Positions 43,640-52,446 of a stretch of 64,000 bases of DNA are shown here, one piece after another. The DNA is taken from the NCBI GenBank assembly GCA_013414765.1, contig CP058708.1:2041553-2105552 (forward strand), given 5' to 3'. The notes beneath the pieces are model-generated. The model saw only the letters and a list, made by a program, of their open reading frames with translations, searched no databases and was not told where the DNA came from. Position 1 is the first letter of the stretch; each line of letters starts with the position of its first letter. The position numbers and the translations under genes were made by a program. This stretch comes from Candidatus Accumulibacter cognatus (GTDB taxonomy: Bacteria > Pseudomonadota > Gammaproteobacteria > Burkholderiales > Rhodocyclaceae).

Positions 43640-45150
43640 TTCCCGAAACCAGAAGGCATTGTGGCAATGACTGTATGCGTGAACGGTTATTGCCTCTCGA
43701 TTGCCCGACCCGTTTCCCCCTATCTGCCGCCTGCGCGTCTGCCCGCACTGCAGTCTATCGCCGTCGCCGGCCCGACCGTACCGTTCGCTATCGCACCGTG
43801 CAGACGCACCTCGCCATCTGGCTCGAACTCTCCTGCGATAGCCGCCAGGGCGCTTCCGGCCCCGCCACTGTCGAAGTTGAGTTCCGCAGCTATCTTGAAT
43901 GCGGGATTCTTAACCAGGGTTTTGCCCTCTCTCGATGTAGCGATTGTGGCAACGATTTCCTCATCGCCTGGTCGTGCCAGGGCCGCGGGGGTTGCCCCGC
44001 CTGCAACACCCGGCGAATGGACGAAACCGCTACCTACCTAGCCGACCCCGTTTTTCCGCGACTGCCGGTCCGCTAGTGGGGGGCAGTCGGTTCTCAAGCG
44101 GCCGCGTTATCCCCTGCACCACGATCCGACGATCGAGACGCTGGCGCTGAGCATGTTCCTGAGCGTCGTGGCACAGGCCTTGCGCCGCTCCTGCCCGGCT
44201 GCGGGTCCCGATTCCCGGATCGGCGCGGTGGCCTTCATCCATCGCTTTTGCGTGCTGCTCAATCCGCCTGTCCATTTCCACTGCATCGTCATCGGGGCGT
44301 CTTTGACGCAGACGCTTCGGGAGCGGCGACCTTTCAAGAAAGCCGTGCCCCCGAGCAGAAGTGGCTCGACGAAGTGCAGGCCAAGGTCCGCCGGCGTCTG
44401 CTGCGCGCGCTAACCGGACGTGGTGTGCTTGTAGCCGGAGGACGCCGAGTCGATGGCAAGCTGGGAACACGGGGGCTGCTTTTCGCTTGACGCCAGCGTG
44501 CGCGTCGAAGACACCTACCGCCTGGGCATGGAACGGCTGCGGCGCAACTCGTGCTCGACCGGCCTTCGCGCTGGAGCGCTGGCGTGAAATCGACGCCGAA
44601 CACCTGAACTAGGAGAGCGTCAAGCCGGGTCCCGGCGGCAGCGTCCGTGTGATGCTGACGCCGCTCGAACTGATCGAGCGTCTGGCCGCGCTGATTCCGC
44701 CGCCGCGCCGGCATCGGTACCGTACCTACGGGGTGCTGGCACCCCTAGCGCCGCTGCGGGGACAGGTCACTGCGCTCGCGGGCACGGTGCCAGACGGAAC
44801 GCCGGCGGCAGCCGCGACCGAGTCCATCGCCCCGAGCGCTGCGGCAACCGCCAGGCCAAGCCGGTCGTCCGAGGGAACAGAGGAAGCACCGGGGGAAGAA
44901 GAAGCCATCCCCCGTCGCGCCGCCCGCTACGCCTGGGCGCTGCTCCTCGCGCGCATCGATGAGGTCTTTCCGCTCCTCCGCCCACGTTGTGGTGGCGAGA
45001 TGCGAATCATCGCCTTCCTCAGACGCAACCCGCGACATCCTGAACCCCTTGGGCGAACCGACCTCGCCGCCGCGCTTGATGCCCGCGCGCGGACCAGCGC
45101 TCTGGGACAGGGTCGACGCAGCGGTTGGTCAGGAGGATCCGCCGGTTGAA
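43640..45150 (+). pseudogene. IS91-family (Y2/HUH-type) transposase remnant
   Basis: Pieces in several frames appear in order: RYRTVQTHLAIWLELSCDSR, the zinc-finger-like CSDCGNDFLIAWSCQGRGGC and PACNTRRMDETATYLADPVF (43900-44060), [28 protein letters not shown] and [11 protein letters not shown] (44150-44290, with the HxH-like metal motif), WREIDAEHLN, and finally VMLTPLELIERLAALIPPPR and RHRYRTYGVLAPLAPLRGQV (44650-44770). The gene is broken by several frameshifts. IS91-type elements transpose by rolling circle and can mobilise neighbouring DNA. No oriIS or terIS could be assigned. Confidence 0.8.
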
Positions 45151-45261
45151 CCGGTCCACGAATACGAATGCGATCAACGCGTCTCCTGGTAGCCGGCTCG
45201 TCCCGCGGACACCGGTAGGCGTGAAACTTCGCCGTCGCCCGAACCCATAGACAGCGGTGAC

Positions 45262-45411
45262 GGGCTTCGACTGCTCACCCGGGTCGCGGGACGACTCGTG
45301 CTTGAGCCGGTCCGCCGTTGCTCTTCCTCGCGTTCTCGCAATCAGATCCACGCTGGACGGCCTGCATCGGCCGTCATACGCTTCCCAGCATCCGTTGGAT
45401 TTCCTATCCTT
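45262..45411 (+). repeat. Dispersed 150-bp repeat, copy 1
   Basis: This stretch, from GGGCTTCGACTGCTCACCC to GTTGGATTTCCTATCCTT, recurs with roughly 10% differences at 54663-54813, in the same orientation relative to the downstream gene. It lies between the IS91 remnant and the ACT-domain gene and carries no plausible ORF. Bases 45151-45261 show no gene. Confidence 0.8.
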
Positions 45412-45443
45412 GTCATCACGCACAATCTCTGCATGCTCCAAGC

Positions 45444-45472
45444 TTGATTGCCCGGCAATCGTGGTCTATATA
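45444..45472 (+). promoter_or_regulatory. Sigma-70-type promoter for the ACT-domain gene
   Basis: TTGATT, a 17-base spacer and TATATA lie 40 bases before the ATG at 45512; AAGGAGGG precedes that ATG by 6 bases. Confidence 0.6.
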
Positions 45473-45511
45473 TTCGATTAGAACACCAGTCGGCAACAAG
45501 GAGGGTTCGTC

Positions 45512-45934
45512 ATGGATCTGATCGTAGAGCAGGCGGAAGTTTGGGCCGCCACAATAGAGGATAAACCCGGCGGCTTGGCCGGAGTGTTGACTGTCTTGCA
45601 TCAGGCAGGGGCGGACTTGCAGTCCGTGATTTCGCGGCGGGATCCGGAAGAACCGGGTAAAGCTGTGGTTTTCGTCACACATCTGCAGAGCGACCGGGAA
45701 ATCGCCGCGGCCGCGCAGGTGGGTTTCAATGTCACCCAGACGCTCCGCTCGGTACGGCTCATTGGCCCGAACCACCCAGGAATCGTTGCGGAGCTGACGC
45801 AGAAGCTCGCGGAGGCGGGTATCAACCTCCGGGGATTCTCCGCCTCGGTAATCGGCCCGCAGTCCATTGCCTACGTGGCCGTAGACTCGCTGCAGGACGC
45901 CAAGAAGACCGCAGCAGTCCTGGAACAGGTCTGA
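45512..45934 (+). CDS. Tandem ACT-domain regulatory protein
   Basis: 140 residues made of two ACT-like domains. The first reads VWAATIEDKPGGLAGVLTVL HQAGADL (residues ~8-40). The second reads VRLIGPNHPGIVAELTQKLA (about 80-100), continuing EAGINLRGFSASVIG. There is no catalytic domain. ACT modules bind amino acids or other small ligands and usually regulate a partner enzyme. No partner lies nearby, as the flanks are an IS91 remnant and a cytochrome gene. A strong SD (AAGGAGGG) and an upstream promoter suggest real expression. Confidence 0.85.
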   Translation: MDLIVEQAEVWAATIEDKPGGLAGVLTVLHQAGADLQSVISRRDPEEPGKAVVFVTHLQSDREIAAAAQVGFNVTQTLRSVRLIGPNHPGIVAELTQKLAEAGINLRGFSASVIGPQSIAYVAVDSLQDAKKTAAVLEQV

Positions 45935-46154
45935 GACGCCTGGCGCTGGCAAGATCTTCGGCGAGACTGCGGTGTTGCAGCGGTGCGGCATGAAGTGGCC
46001 GCAGGAGCCTCTGGGCACCGTCACGACGTCGGCCATCGGCAGGATTGCCGGATTCGGATCGAGCTGGAAAGGACGTTGCGCGCCCGGCGCCCCGTGTTTT
46101 GCTTGCCTCCCATGATCTCCTTCCATTTTATGAACTCGTTATCGGAGCACTTCA

Positions 46155-47168
46155 ATGAACTCATCCAGGCTACTGAAATGGGCGGCGCTTGCCGCCAGTG
46201 CCGGTGCGATGCTGTCTTTCTCAGCCAGCGCCCAACATCGCGAACAGACGGGCAAGGAGGTCGTCGTTGCCGTTTGCGCATCCTGCCATGCCAAGGGCGA
46301 CAATGGCGCCCCACGGATCGGCGATGAGCAGGCCTGGGCGAAACGATCCTCGCAAGGACTAACGGCACTCACCGCTCACGCCTTGCAGGGAATCAGGAAG
46401 ATGCCGGCGCATGGTGGGAATGCCGGACTGAGCGATATCGAGATCCAGCGTGCCATCACCTACATGGTCAACCAGTCCGGCGGCCACTGGGTTGAACCTC
46501 TGGCGGGAAGCGCACAGGGTACGGTACGCAGCAGTGAGCAGATCGTGCAGTCGCAGTGCGCCAAGTGTCATAAGGAGGGTCTCGATGGCGCTCCCAGGAT
46601 CGGCGATCGCGCCGCCTGGATACCGCGCATGCAGAAAGGTCTGGATACGTTGGTGAGGGCAGCCGTGCACGGACATGGTCCTATGCCGGCGCGCGGCGGT
46701 GTCGCCGATCTGAGCGATCTCGAGATCCAGGGCGCCATCGTGTACATGTTCAATTACGGGGTCGTGACGCTTCCGAGCCCGCCGCCGCAGGCACCAGTGG
46801 CGGTCAGTCCCTATCGCCGGGTCGTTGACGGCACCGATATTTATCTTGGCATTGTCGGATCGGAGGCGATGTCTGCAGATCCGCGGCAGCGTAACGTGCC
46901 AGGCGGCAAGGGTTACTATCATGTGAACATCTCGCTTTTCGATTCTGCCACCCGCTTGGCCATCACGGACGCGCAGGTCAAGGTCACGGTTGCCGATCCG
47001 CTCAGCGCGGACACGAAGACCCTCGACGTCATCTCGGCCAACGACACGGTCAGTTACGGGGGATATTTCCGCATGTCGGGCCCGAACCCCTATCGGATCA
47101 CTGCGCAGGTTCAGCGTCCAGGTGCAGCCACGGTGATCAAGGCGGAGTTCGAGTATAAGGCGCGCTAG
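46155..47168 (+). CDS. Periplasmic di-haem c5-type cytochrome with C-terminal beta domain
   Basis: 337 residues with a signal peptide (MNSSRLLKWAALAASAGAML SFSASAQ). Two tandem c5-like haem domains follow: CASCH (about 41-45) with distal Met in KMPAHGGNAGLSD, and CAKCH (about 136-140) with Met in PMPARGGVADLSD. Each ends in an IQxAIxYMxN helix. The C-terminal 130 residues (YHVNISLFDSATRLAITDAQ, VKVTVADPL) look like an Ig-like or FixH-like beta sandwich. The protein is probably an electron carrier in the periplasm. Its TAG stop lies inside the CTAG target of the adjoining IS1182 element. Confidence 0.88.
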   Translation: MNSSRLLKWAALAASAGAMLSFSASAQHREQTGKEVVVAVCASCHAKGDNGAPRIGDEQAWAKRSSQGLTALTAHALQGIRKMPAHGGNAGLSDIEIQRAITYMVNQSGGHWVEPLAGSAQGTVRSSEQIVQSQCAKCHKEGLDGAPRIGDRAAWIPRMQKGLDTLVRAAVHGHGPMPARGGVADLSDLEIQGAIVYMFNYGVVTLPSPPPQAPVAVSPYRRVVDGTDIYLGIVGSEAMSADPRQRNVPGGKGYYHVNISLFDSATRLAITDAQVKVTVADPLSADTKTLDVISANDTVSYGGYFRMSGPNPYRITAQVQRPGAATVIKAEFEYKAR

Positions 47169-47221
47169 CAGCCTGTCGGACTTGGAGCCAGGGAAACCGA
47201 CAAATTTTACTTTTCGGCATG

Positions 47222-47257
47222 AAAAAGGCCGGAATTTGTCGATTTTCCGGCCTTTTT
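47222..47257 (-). terminator. Hairpin terminator at the end of the IS1182 transposase
   Basis: AAAAAGGCCGG and CCGGCCTTTTT pair over 11 bp around a 14-base loop, with T or A tracts on both sides. It can terminate the transposase transcript, and because it is symmetric it could also end cytochrome transcription entering from the left. Confidence 0.8.
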
Positions 47258-47279
47258 GAGGTTTTTTCCTCGTTTTTCT

Positions 47280-48638
47280 CTACTGCGGGCGCAACTTGGC
47301 CATGCGCTTCAAATTCCACGCCAGGCAGACCAGCGTCCATTCCCCGGTGACCTTCTGCCAACCCCGCAAGGAAAACTGGCGAAAGCCCATGACCGACTTG
47401 ATGATGCCGAAGACCGGCTCGACGGTCTGCTTGCGCAACGCATAGAGCGCTCGCCCCGCTCTGGTCTTCAAACGATGCGACATGGCCTGCACGGGTGTCG
47501 CATTCTCCGGTAGCGCGGCCGGTTCGCTATGCCGCTCCCGCCAGTCAGGATGGTGCTCGTCGCGCGCCACCGCGATCAAGGGGACGATGCCGGCCGCCTC
47601 GCACGCCTTGATGTTCTTCTCGCTGTAGAAGCCCGTGTCGGCGATCATCCCGTGCACGGAACCCAGCCCATCGGCCTGCGCCTGGAGCGTCGCCAGCATC
47701 GGCTCGACCTGCTCCTTGTCGTTGGGGGCTTGCGTCACGCCGACCGCCACCACCAGCAGGGTCGCGGGATCAACCGCCGCCTGGGCGTTGTACGCCTGCT
47801 CGAAGCCGCCACCGGCCACCGGCATGATGCGCGATTCTTCGTCGGTCAGATTGATCTGGTCACTGTCCCGTACGCCGGGCTCGGGGGCTTTGGGCACTCT
47901 GCCCCCCCACTTCCTGCCGGTCTCTTCTTCTTTCGCCTTGCGCCGCGCCCTCTTCTCGTCGTACTGCGCCTTCTCTCGCTGATAGCGCTCCTCGGCCCGC
48001 GCCGCAATCTTCGCCTTGGCCGCCGCCATCGCCACCAGCCGATCTTCGCGGCGCTTGATTTCTTCCGGCAGGCTGACGCCGTCCGGAACCTCCGCCTGAT
48101 CCGCCTGTTCGGCCAGCGCGAACAGTTCCTGCACCTCCGCCTTGAGTGGCGCTTCCAGCTTTTCGATGTGGCCGTGCGAAAGCGCACGGTGGCGGGAGGC
48201 GTTGGCCTGAATCTTCGTGCCGTCAAGACAGACATTGCCCAGTTTCAGCAGCTTCATCTCCCGGGCCATCTCCAGAACCTGCACGAACAAGTCGCTCAGT
48301 TCCTCCAGAAAACGCCGGCGGAACGTCGCCAGGCTGTCGTGATCGGGATGGCTGCCGGCGGCAATGTAGCGAAAGGCGACCGAATCGTAGGTCGCCTGCT
48401 CCAGCCTGCGGCTGGAGAAAATACCCGTCGCGTAGCCATAGACCAGAATGGCCAGCAGCGTCGCCGGATGGTACGCCTTCGATCCCCGTCCAGCGTACTG
48501 CCGCGTCAGCTTCGACAAATCAAGCGAGTCGATCACCTCCACAATGAATCGCGCCAAATGATCCTCGTTCAACCAATCGTCGAGTGACGGCGGCAGCAGG
48601 TAGTCGGTCTTGCGATCGGTGACGATGAAATGGGACAT
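47280..48638 (-). CDS. IS1182-family transposase
   Basis: 452 residues, full length. Markers are DRKTDYLLPPSLDDWLNEDH, AYHPATLLAILVYGYATGIF, SRRLEQATYDSVAFRYI, DHDSLATFRRRF, the catalytic Asp in LLKLGNVCLDGTKIQANASR, a long charged coiled-coil insert (about 165-240), NLTDEESRIMPVAGGGFEQA, MIADTGFYSEKNI and the final TVEPVFGIIKSVMGFRQFSL with the Glu. All three acidic residues are present, so it may be functional. Confidence 0.93.
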   Translation of the reverse strand: MSHFIVTDRKTDYLLPPSLDDWLNEDHLARFIVEVIDSLDLSKLTRQYAGRGSKAYHPATLLAILVYGYATGIFSSRRLEQATYDSVAFRYIAAGSHPDHDSLATFRRRFLEELSDLFVQVLEMAREMKLLKLGNVCLDGTKIQANASRHRALSHGHIEKLEAPLKAEVQELFALAEQADQAEVPDGVSLPEEIKRREDRLVAMAAAKAKIAARAEERYQREKAQYDEKRARRKAKEEETGRKWGGRVPKAPEPGVRDSDQINLTDEESRIMPVAGGGFEQAYNAQAAVDPATLLVVAVGVTQAPNDKEQVEPMLATLQAQADGLGSVHGMIADTGFYSEKNIKACEAAGIVPLIAVARDEHHPDWRERHSEPAALPENATPVQAMSHRLKTRAGRALYALRKQTVEPVFGIIKSVMGFRQFSLRGWQKVTGEWTLVCLAWNLKRMAKLRPQ

Positions 48639-48866
48639 GCCGGACCTCCGTTCCTGGAACGGCTATGATTGTAGCATATTCAGCGGGCGGCAAGGGTAAA
48701 GTCCGACAGGCTGCTAGGCCAGAAATCGATCGGGAGATGGGGTCAGAAGTTCCAGGCAGATGCCGACCTGACCGCCAAGCAAGCGTTACCGACGGCTCGC
48801 GTAGTGGCACCGTCCGCCGCCGCAACACGGCCTGCGGCGATCCTTCACGCAGTGAGGTGACACAAA

Positions 48867-50120
48867 TCAAGCCGGCGGCGTGCAACGCACCCGCGGAGTG
48901 CCTGTGCCCATCAACGCAGCCGCGAGTTCGTCGTAGCAGTGGGCGTTCACGTAGGCACCGCCCGAACCCGACGCCGTCCGGTCGCGGATTTCGCCGCGCT
49001 CAGGGGGGTTGTTGCGGCCCCAAAGGATGTGCACCGACTCGTGCAGGACGACGGCCGAGCGACTGTCGTCGTCGGCGATTTCATCCCAGAAACCGGGGCA
49101 AAGAACCATACTGCCGCTGCCACGACGCGACCAGGCGAACGCCTCGCAGTTGGGCACGCGGGCGCGGGCTATCGAAGCCGGGTCACCGGCGCAGATGTAC
49201 TGGATCGGCTGCGCCAGCAGTCCCGCGACCAGCGAATAACGGCGAGCAAGAATTTGCAGCTCTTCGCCGAGCGCGGTGTCGTGGTCGGGCCGCACGCGGC
49301 CGGTGAGCCGGTTCAGGAAACCACCGCGCACTTCGGGCGGCAGCCCAAAGCGCGCTTCGAAGGCGGCCAGTGTCTCTGCCGCCGGCGGCTGCGCGCCGAG
49401 CAGCGTGGCGGCGTTGGCGGCGATCTCGGCGGCTCGGGAATCGACCGTGGCCAGCGCCAGGCGTGCGTCGTCCGGAGCGCTGTTGACCCCATCCGGGCAA
49501 TTCGACCAACTGGCGACGCTGCGCATCAGGCGCGGCAAACCCGCCGCGCGGCCCTGAACCACGTGCGCCAGCTCGTGCGCGAGCAAGGCGCGCCCCGAGT
49601 CAGTGGCCGGGCGATACTGACCGTCGGCGAACACCAGGTGCTCTCCCGCAGTGTACGCCAGCGCGTTGACGGCGCGTGCCGAGCGCGCGGCGACCGCATC
49701 CGTGTGCACCCGCACTGCGGTCAGGTCGTGGCCAAAGCGCGGCTCCATCCAGGCTCGCTGCTCACCGTCCAGCGGAGTGCCGGGCGAGCGTAGAACCTCC
49801 CCGACAGCCTCAGCAGCAGCCGGCCCAGGCAGCGCCGGTGTCGCTGTAGTCGTCGCACTCGTTACGTCCGGAACGGCGCGGCGCAGGACGCGCTCCGCCA
49901 TTCGGTCGGCTTCGCGCTCCAGTGCATCCCCAGGCTGGCTCAGCGGCAGGCCTGGCTGTAAGCGATCGGCACAGCGGGGGCAGCTGCCGCCGCAGGCACA
50001 GGCCGTCCTGCGCAGCAATGGCGCGGCGAAGTCCGCGTGCCGCCCGTGTAATGGCACGAGGGATTTCCCCAGCATAGGAGGGGCGCGTCCGGCTGAACGT
50101 AAGTCTGGTTGCCGCAGCAT
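48867..50120 (-). CDS. DUF4157 (eCIS-core) protein with a second, M35-like metalloprotease domain
   Basis: 417 residues. A Cys cluster (CACGGSCPRC, 41-50) precedes the DUF4157 domain (about 60-190), with GDALEREADRMAERVL, PRFGHDLTAVRVHTD, ALAYTAGEHLVFADGQY and HELAHVVQG (HExxH at 182-186). The C-terminal half carries a second HExxH, LHESVHILWG (360-364), followed by AYVNAHCYDELAAAL (390-403), which resembles the Asp-zincin (M35) arrangement. DUF4157 proteins are known companions or effectors of extracellular contractile injection systems, but none of those structural genes is visible here. No classical signal peptide is seen. Start ATG 50120 follows GGAG. Confidence 0.82.
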   Translation of the reverse strand: MLRQPDLRSAGRAPPMLGKSLVPLHGRHADFAAPLLRRTACACGGSCPRCADRLQPGLPLSQPGDALEREADRMAERVLRRAVPDVTSATTTATPALPGPAAAEAVGEVLRSPGTPLDGEQRAWMEPRFGHDLTAVRVHTDAVAARSARAVNALAYTAGEHLVFADGQYRPATDSGRALLAHELAHVVQGRAAGLPRLMRSVASWSNCPDGVNSAPDDARLALATVDSRAAEIAANAATLLGAQPPAAETLAAFEARFGLPPEVRGGFLNRLTGRVRPDHDTALGEELQILARRYSLVAGLLAQPIQYICAGDPASIARARVPNCEAFAWSRRGSGSMVLCPGFWDEIADDDSRSAVVLHESVHILWGRNNPPERGEIRDRTASGSGGAYVNAHCYDELAAALMGTGTPRVRCTPPA

Positions 50121-50144
50121 GACTTATCTCCGTAGTCGGCTATT

Positions 50145-50163
50145 AAGGATAGGAAATCCAACG
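50145..50163 (-). repeat. Short copy of the dispersed repeat end in the DUF4157 leader
   Basis: Read on the coding strand this is CGTTGGATTTCCTATCCTT, identical to the downstream end of the 150-bp repeats at 45262 and 54663. It lies between the promoter and the start of the DUF4157 gene. Confidence 0.7.
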
Positions 50164-50174
50164 GCGCCTTAGAG

Positions 50175-50204
50175 AGTATATGAGCCTCCGTCAAGGGGCG
50201 TCAA
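50175..50204 (-). promoter_or_regulatory. Sigma-70-type promoter of the DUF4157 gene
   Basis: TTGACG (50204-50199), an 18-base spacer and TATACT (50180-50175) lie 55 bases before the start. The 33-base block matches that of the split hydratase operon at about 27 of 33 positions, including part of the spacer. Confidence 0.65.
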
Positions 50205-50259
50205 TCTCTAATTGAGTCCCATGAGCCCCTGAAAAGTCACCCGAATCCTGTTCCGCTCA

Positions 50260-50303
50260 GTGCCTGTGGTCATCCGTCCGGCCGGACGGATGACCACAGG
50301 CAC
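50260..50303. repeat. 44-bp perfect palindrome without a loop
   Basis: The sequence from GTGCCTGTGGTCATCCGTCC onwards reads identically on both strands, centred between 50281 and 50282 on GGCC. There is no T-run, so it does not look like a terminator. It lies in a 600-base stretch without a convincing gene. Confidence 0.9.
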
Positions 50304-50810
50304 GAGTCCTCCCACGACGGGTGATGCCAACTCGTCTTGCTTCAGTCTGGACCTTGGCGCATGGCTTATTCCATCCAGCACTTTCCAGGCGTCGCGCTGA
50401 TCGAATTCGTGCTCAGGCGCCGATTGAGCCTGGGAATCGTCCTCACCCACGGTGGCGCCTTCATCTCCCAGAGCGAGGGCGCACGGGCGGGCATCGGGGT
50501 GGTGGTGATGCCATCTTTTGGAGACGGGGACGATTGTTCACTTTCGAAGCGAATGTCCGCTGAGGGCGCAGGACGGGTCATCCGACGCTCCCAAGGCTCG
50601 ATGACCGCTGTGGGTCGGTGGCAGCCAGTGGCCTGCGAAATCTGAACGACCGCTTCCAGTTTGATCCGGCCGTTGCGATCGGCCGTTCGGCGATTACGAA
50701 CAGCGTCTTCTCAAGCGTGATGCACAGGGGTATCTTACTAATCGGGTGACTGCTTCACCTCCTGCCGGCGCAGCGTCTTGATCCACACCTTCTGGCAGAG
50801 ATCCTGCTGT
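50304..50810. other. Gene-poor stretch
   Basis: Several short ORFs exist. One plus-strand frame (about 50440-50510, ARAGIGVVVMPSF) faintly recalls the end of a LysR effector domain, but I could not support it further. It is probably degraded DNA between mobile elements. Confidence 0.3.
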
Positions 50811-51100
50811 TGGCCTTCGAGATGTACTTTCAGCTCGTGAACCGCAAAAAGCGCTGCCTCACCCTCGACCTCAAGCAGGCTGCCGGTGTCTCGGCATTCA
50901 TGCGCCTCGTAGCGACCGCCGATGTCATTCTCGAAGGCTTTCGCCCTGGGGTGGGAGACAAGCTCGGGATCGGCTGCCAGGCGGTGTGCGCGATCAACCC
51001 GCGCATCGTGTACTGCGCGATCATCGGCTATGGGCAGGAAGGGCCGTATCGTGACCGTCCCGGCCACGATCTCAACTATACCGTGAGCGGTCACGATTGA
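50811..51100 (+). pseudogene. CaiB/BaiF class III CoA-transferase fragment
   Basis: About 95 codons read YFQLVNRKKRCLTLDLKQAA, then FMRLVATADVILEGFRPGVG, DKLGIGCQAVCAINPRIVYC and IGYGQEGPYRDRPGHDLNY, the N-terminal third of a family III CoA-transferase. The start region with the first Rossmann-like strand and everything after the HDLNY motif, including the catalytic Asp region, are gone. The fragment abuts IS630 debris. Confidence 0.85.
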
Positions 51101-51147
51101 AACTTCTGGAGGGTTGGGAAGTTCAGTGTCGATAGGGACTGTAGCAC

Positions 51148-51655
51148 CTAGGCGTGGATGATGTGGGTATCTTGCAAGCAGCGTTCGATGGCCGTAGAGA
51201 AGGAATGGAAGTCGGGGTAGTACTTGGCGTAGAGGCACTGTTTCTTGACGAACTTCCATAAGCGCTCGATGAGGTTCAAATTCGGGGAGTGGGTCGGCAG
51301 AAAGAGCCAATCGATCTTCAATTGGTCGGCGCAGGTTTTGACCAACAACCAACGCGGATTGCGGGCGTTGTCCAGTACGACCGCCATGAGTAGCGCTGGC
51401 CGTCAGGTCGCCCGTTTTTCCAGCAAGGCGCACACCCTGAGTGAATGGATGTAGGCGGAATGGACGACGGTAATGACCTCTTTGGTTTTACGGCATCAAG
51501 GGCACCCAACACGTTGAAGAGCTGCCGGCCAAGAGCGCTTTGATCCAGACCCGAGCAAGGCACCACACTACCGACAGGAAGGCTCCCAGGACAAAGTGCG
51601 CCGCGTCTACGAAGAACACGGCACGTTAGCCCGCTGGGGCTTACGCCAAACACGG
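51148..51655 (-). pseudogene. IS630-family transposase remnant
   Basis: The C-terminal frame reads AVVLDNARNPRWLLVKTCAD and FLPTHSPNLNLIERLWKFVK, then KQCLYAKYYPDF, containing the second Asp and the Glu of IS630 transposases. Upstream, in shifted frames, are FFVDAAHFVLGAFLSVVWCL and FNVLGALDAV with the first Asp. Frameshifts near 51390 and 51490 and absence of the N-terminal HTH part make it a pseudogene. Confidence 0.8.
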
Positions 51656-51656
51656 T

Positions 51657-51914
51657 TCACACAGGACCACCGCGTGCTGACGTATACGGGCCAGGGAGCA
51701 CGCCATGTGGGGGGGCCAGCACATCTTCCCTCCCGAGCGATTGTTTCTTGTCGCCGGCCTGATTGAAAAAACGATAGGTTGCCTGGGTCTCGGCCCAACC
51801 CGAGTAGGCGCCTGGGATGCTGGCCGTGGGGTGGTCAGCAAAATCGCTCGCCAGCATGATCAGTCGCTTGGTTAGAAGACCGTCGCCAAATTCTTCCACC
51901 GCCCAGCTATCCAT
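51657..51914 (-). pseudogene. IS4-family (Tn5-like) transposase N-terminal fragment
   Basis: From ATG 51914 the frame reads MDSWAVEEFGDGLLTKRLIM, LASDFADHPTASIPGAYSGW and AETQATYRFFNQ, the N-terminal DNA-binding domain of Tn5-type transposases. It degenerates by frameshift and ends against the IS630 remnant. Confidence 0.75.
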
Positions 51915-52446
51915 GCGCACACTCCGCTGAAAGGCCGCGCATCCTACAGCCTCTTTGCAAGAGGGCTGCACGTGCGACGGAAAACGTTTGCCTCATCATG
52001 CTTTCAAGGCCATCCCTTTCAAGGTGTTTTGACTTTGTCATCGCGGAGGAGGCAGGCGGTGGATAGGTGCTTGCGAACCACGGCGGCATCGACATAAGGC
52101 TTGGGCTTGTCCTTCTTTGGGCCGCGCCGGGAGGTGGCCACACGGTGCGGAGAGACTCGACTGGCCAGATGCAGGAGATAGAAGGCGACGCGCTCCTGCG
52201 CGGGCAAGGCGATCAGCATGCCTGGGTAATCGCTGGCGACCTGGACGGCCAGGTGGTCGGTGGACACATCGAGTTCAGTTCAGACGGTTTCTCCTGATGC
52301 GCCCGTTCGACGTAGCGCTTGAGCAGCGATAACGCGTGTAGGCCAGTAGCGCTGTCGCAAATCCGAGCAGCGCGGCGCGGGGATGGCCCAGGCTGCGGAT
52401 CTCGCGGTTGAGTACCGATTCGATCCGGCCAAAGGGCCCTTCGATA

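Larger units (their letters stand above)
47169..48713 (-). mobile_element. IS1182-family insertion sequence with CTAG target duplication
   Basis: Inverted ends CAGCCTGTCGGACTT (47169) and AAGTCCGACAGGCTG (to 48713) match exactly. CTAG flanks both sides (47165-47168 and 48714-48717). The left CTAG supplies the stop codon of the cytochrome gene. DNA at 48718-48866 shows no gene. Confidence 0.93.

Noticed and set aside
45019-45441. 140-codon minus-strand frame containing SSVDLIARTRGRATADRLKH
   Set aside because: The similar frame at 54588-54833 is explained by the 150-bp dispersed repeat. Outside the repeat the two frames do not match, so coding is not supported.
47529-48587. 352-codon plus-strand frame
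   Set aside because: It is a shadow of the IS1182 transposase on the opposite strand.
50321-50645. Possible LysR-type regulator remnant (ARAGIGVVVMPSF)
   Set aside because: Only about a dozen residues look familiar and no flanking LysR sequence is found in any frame.
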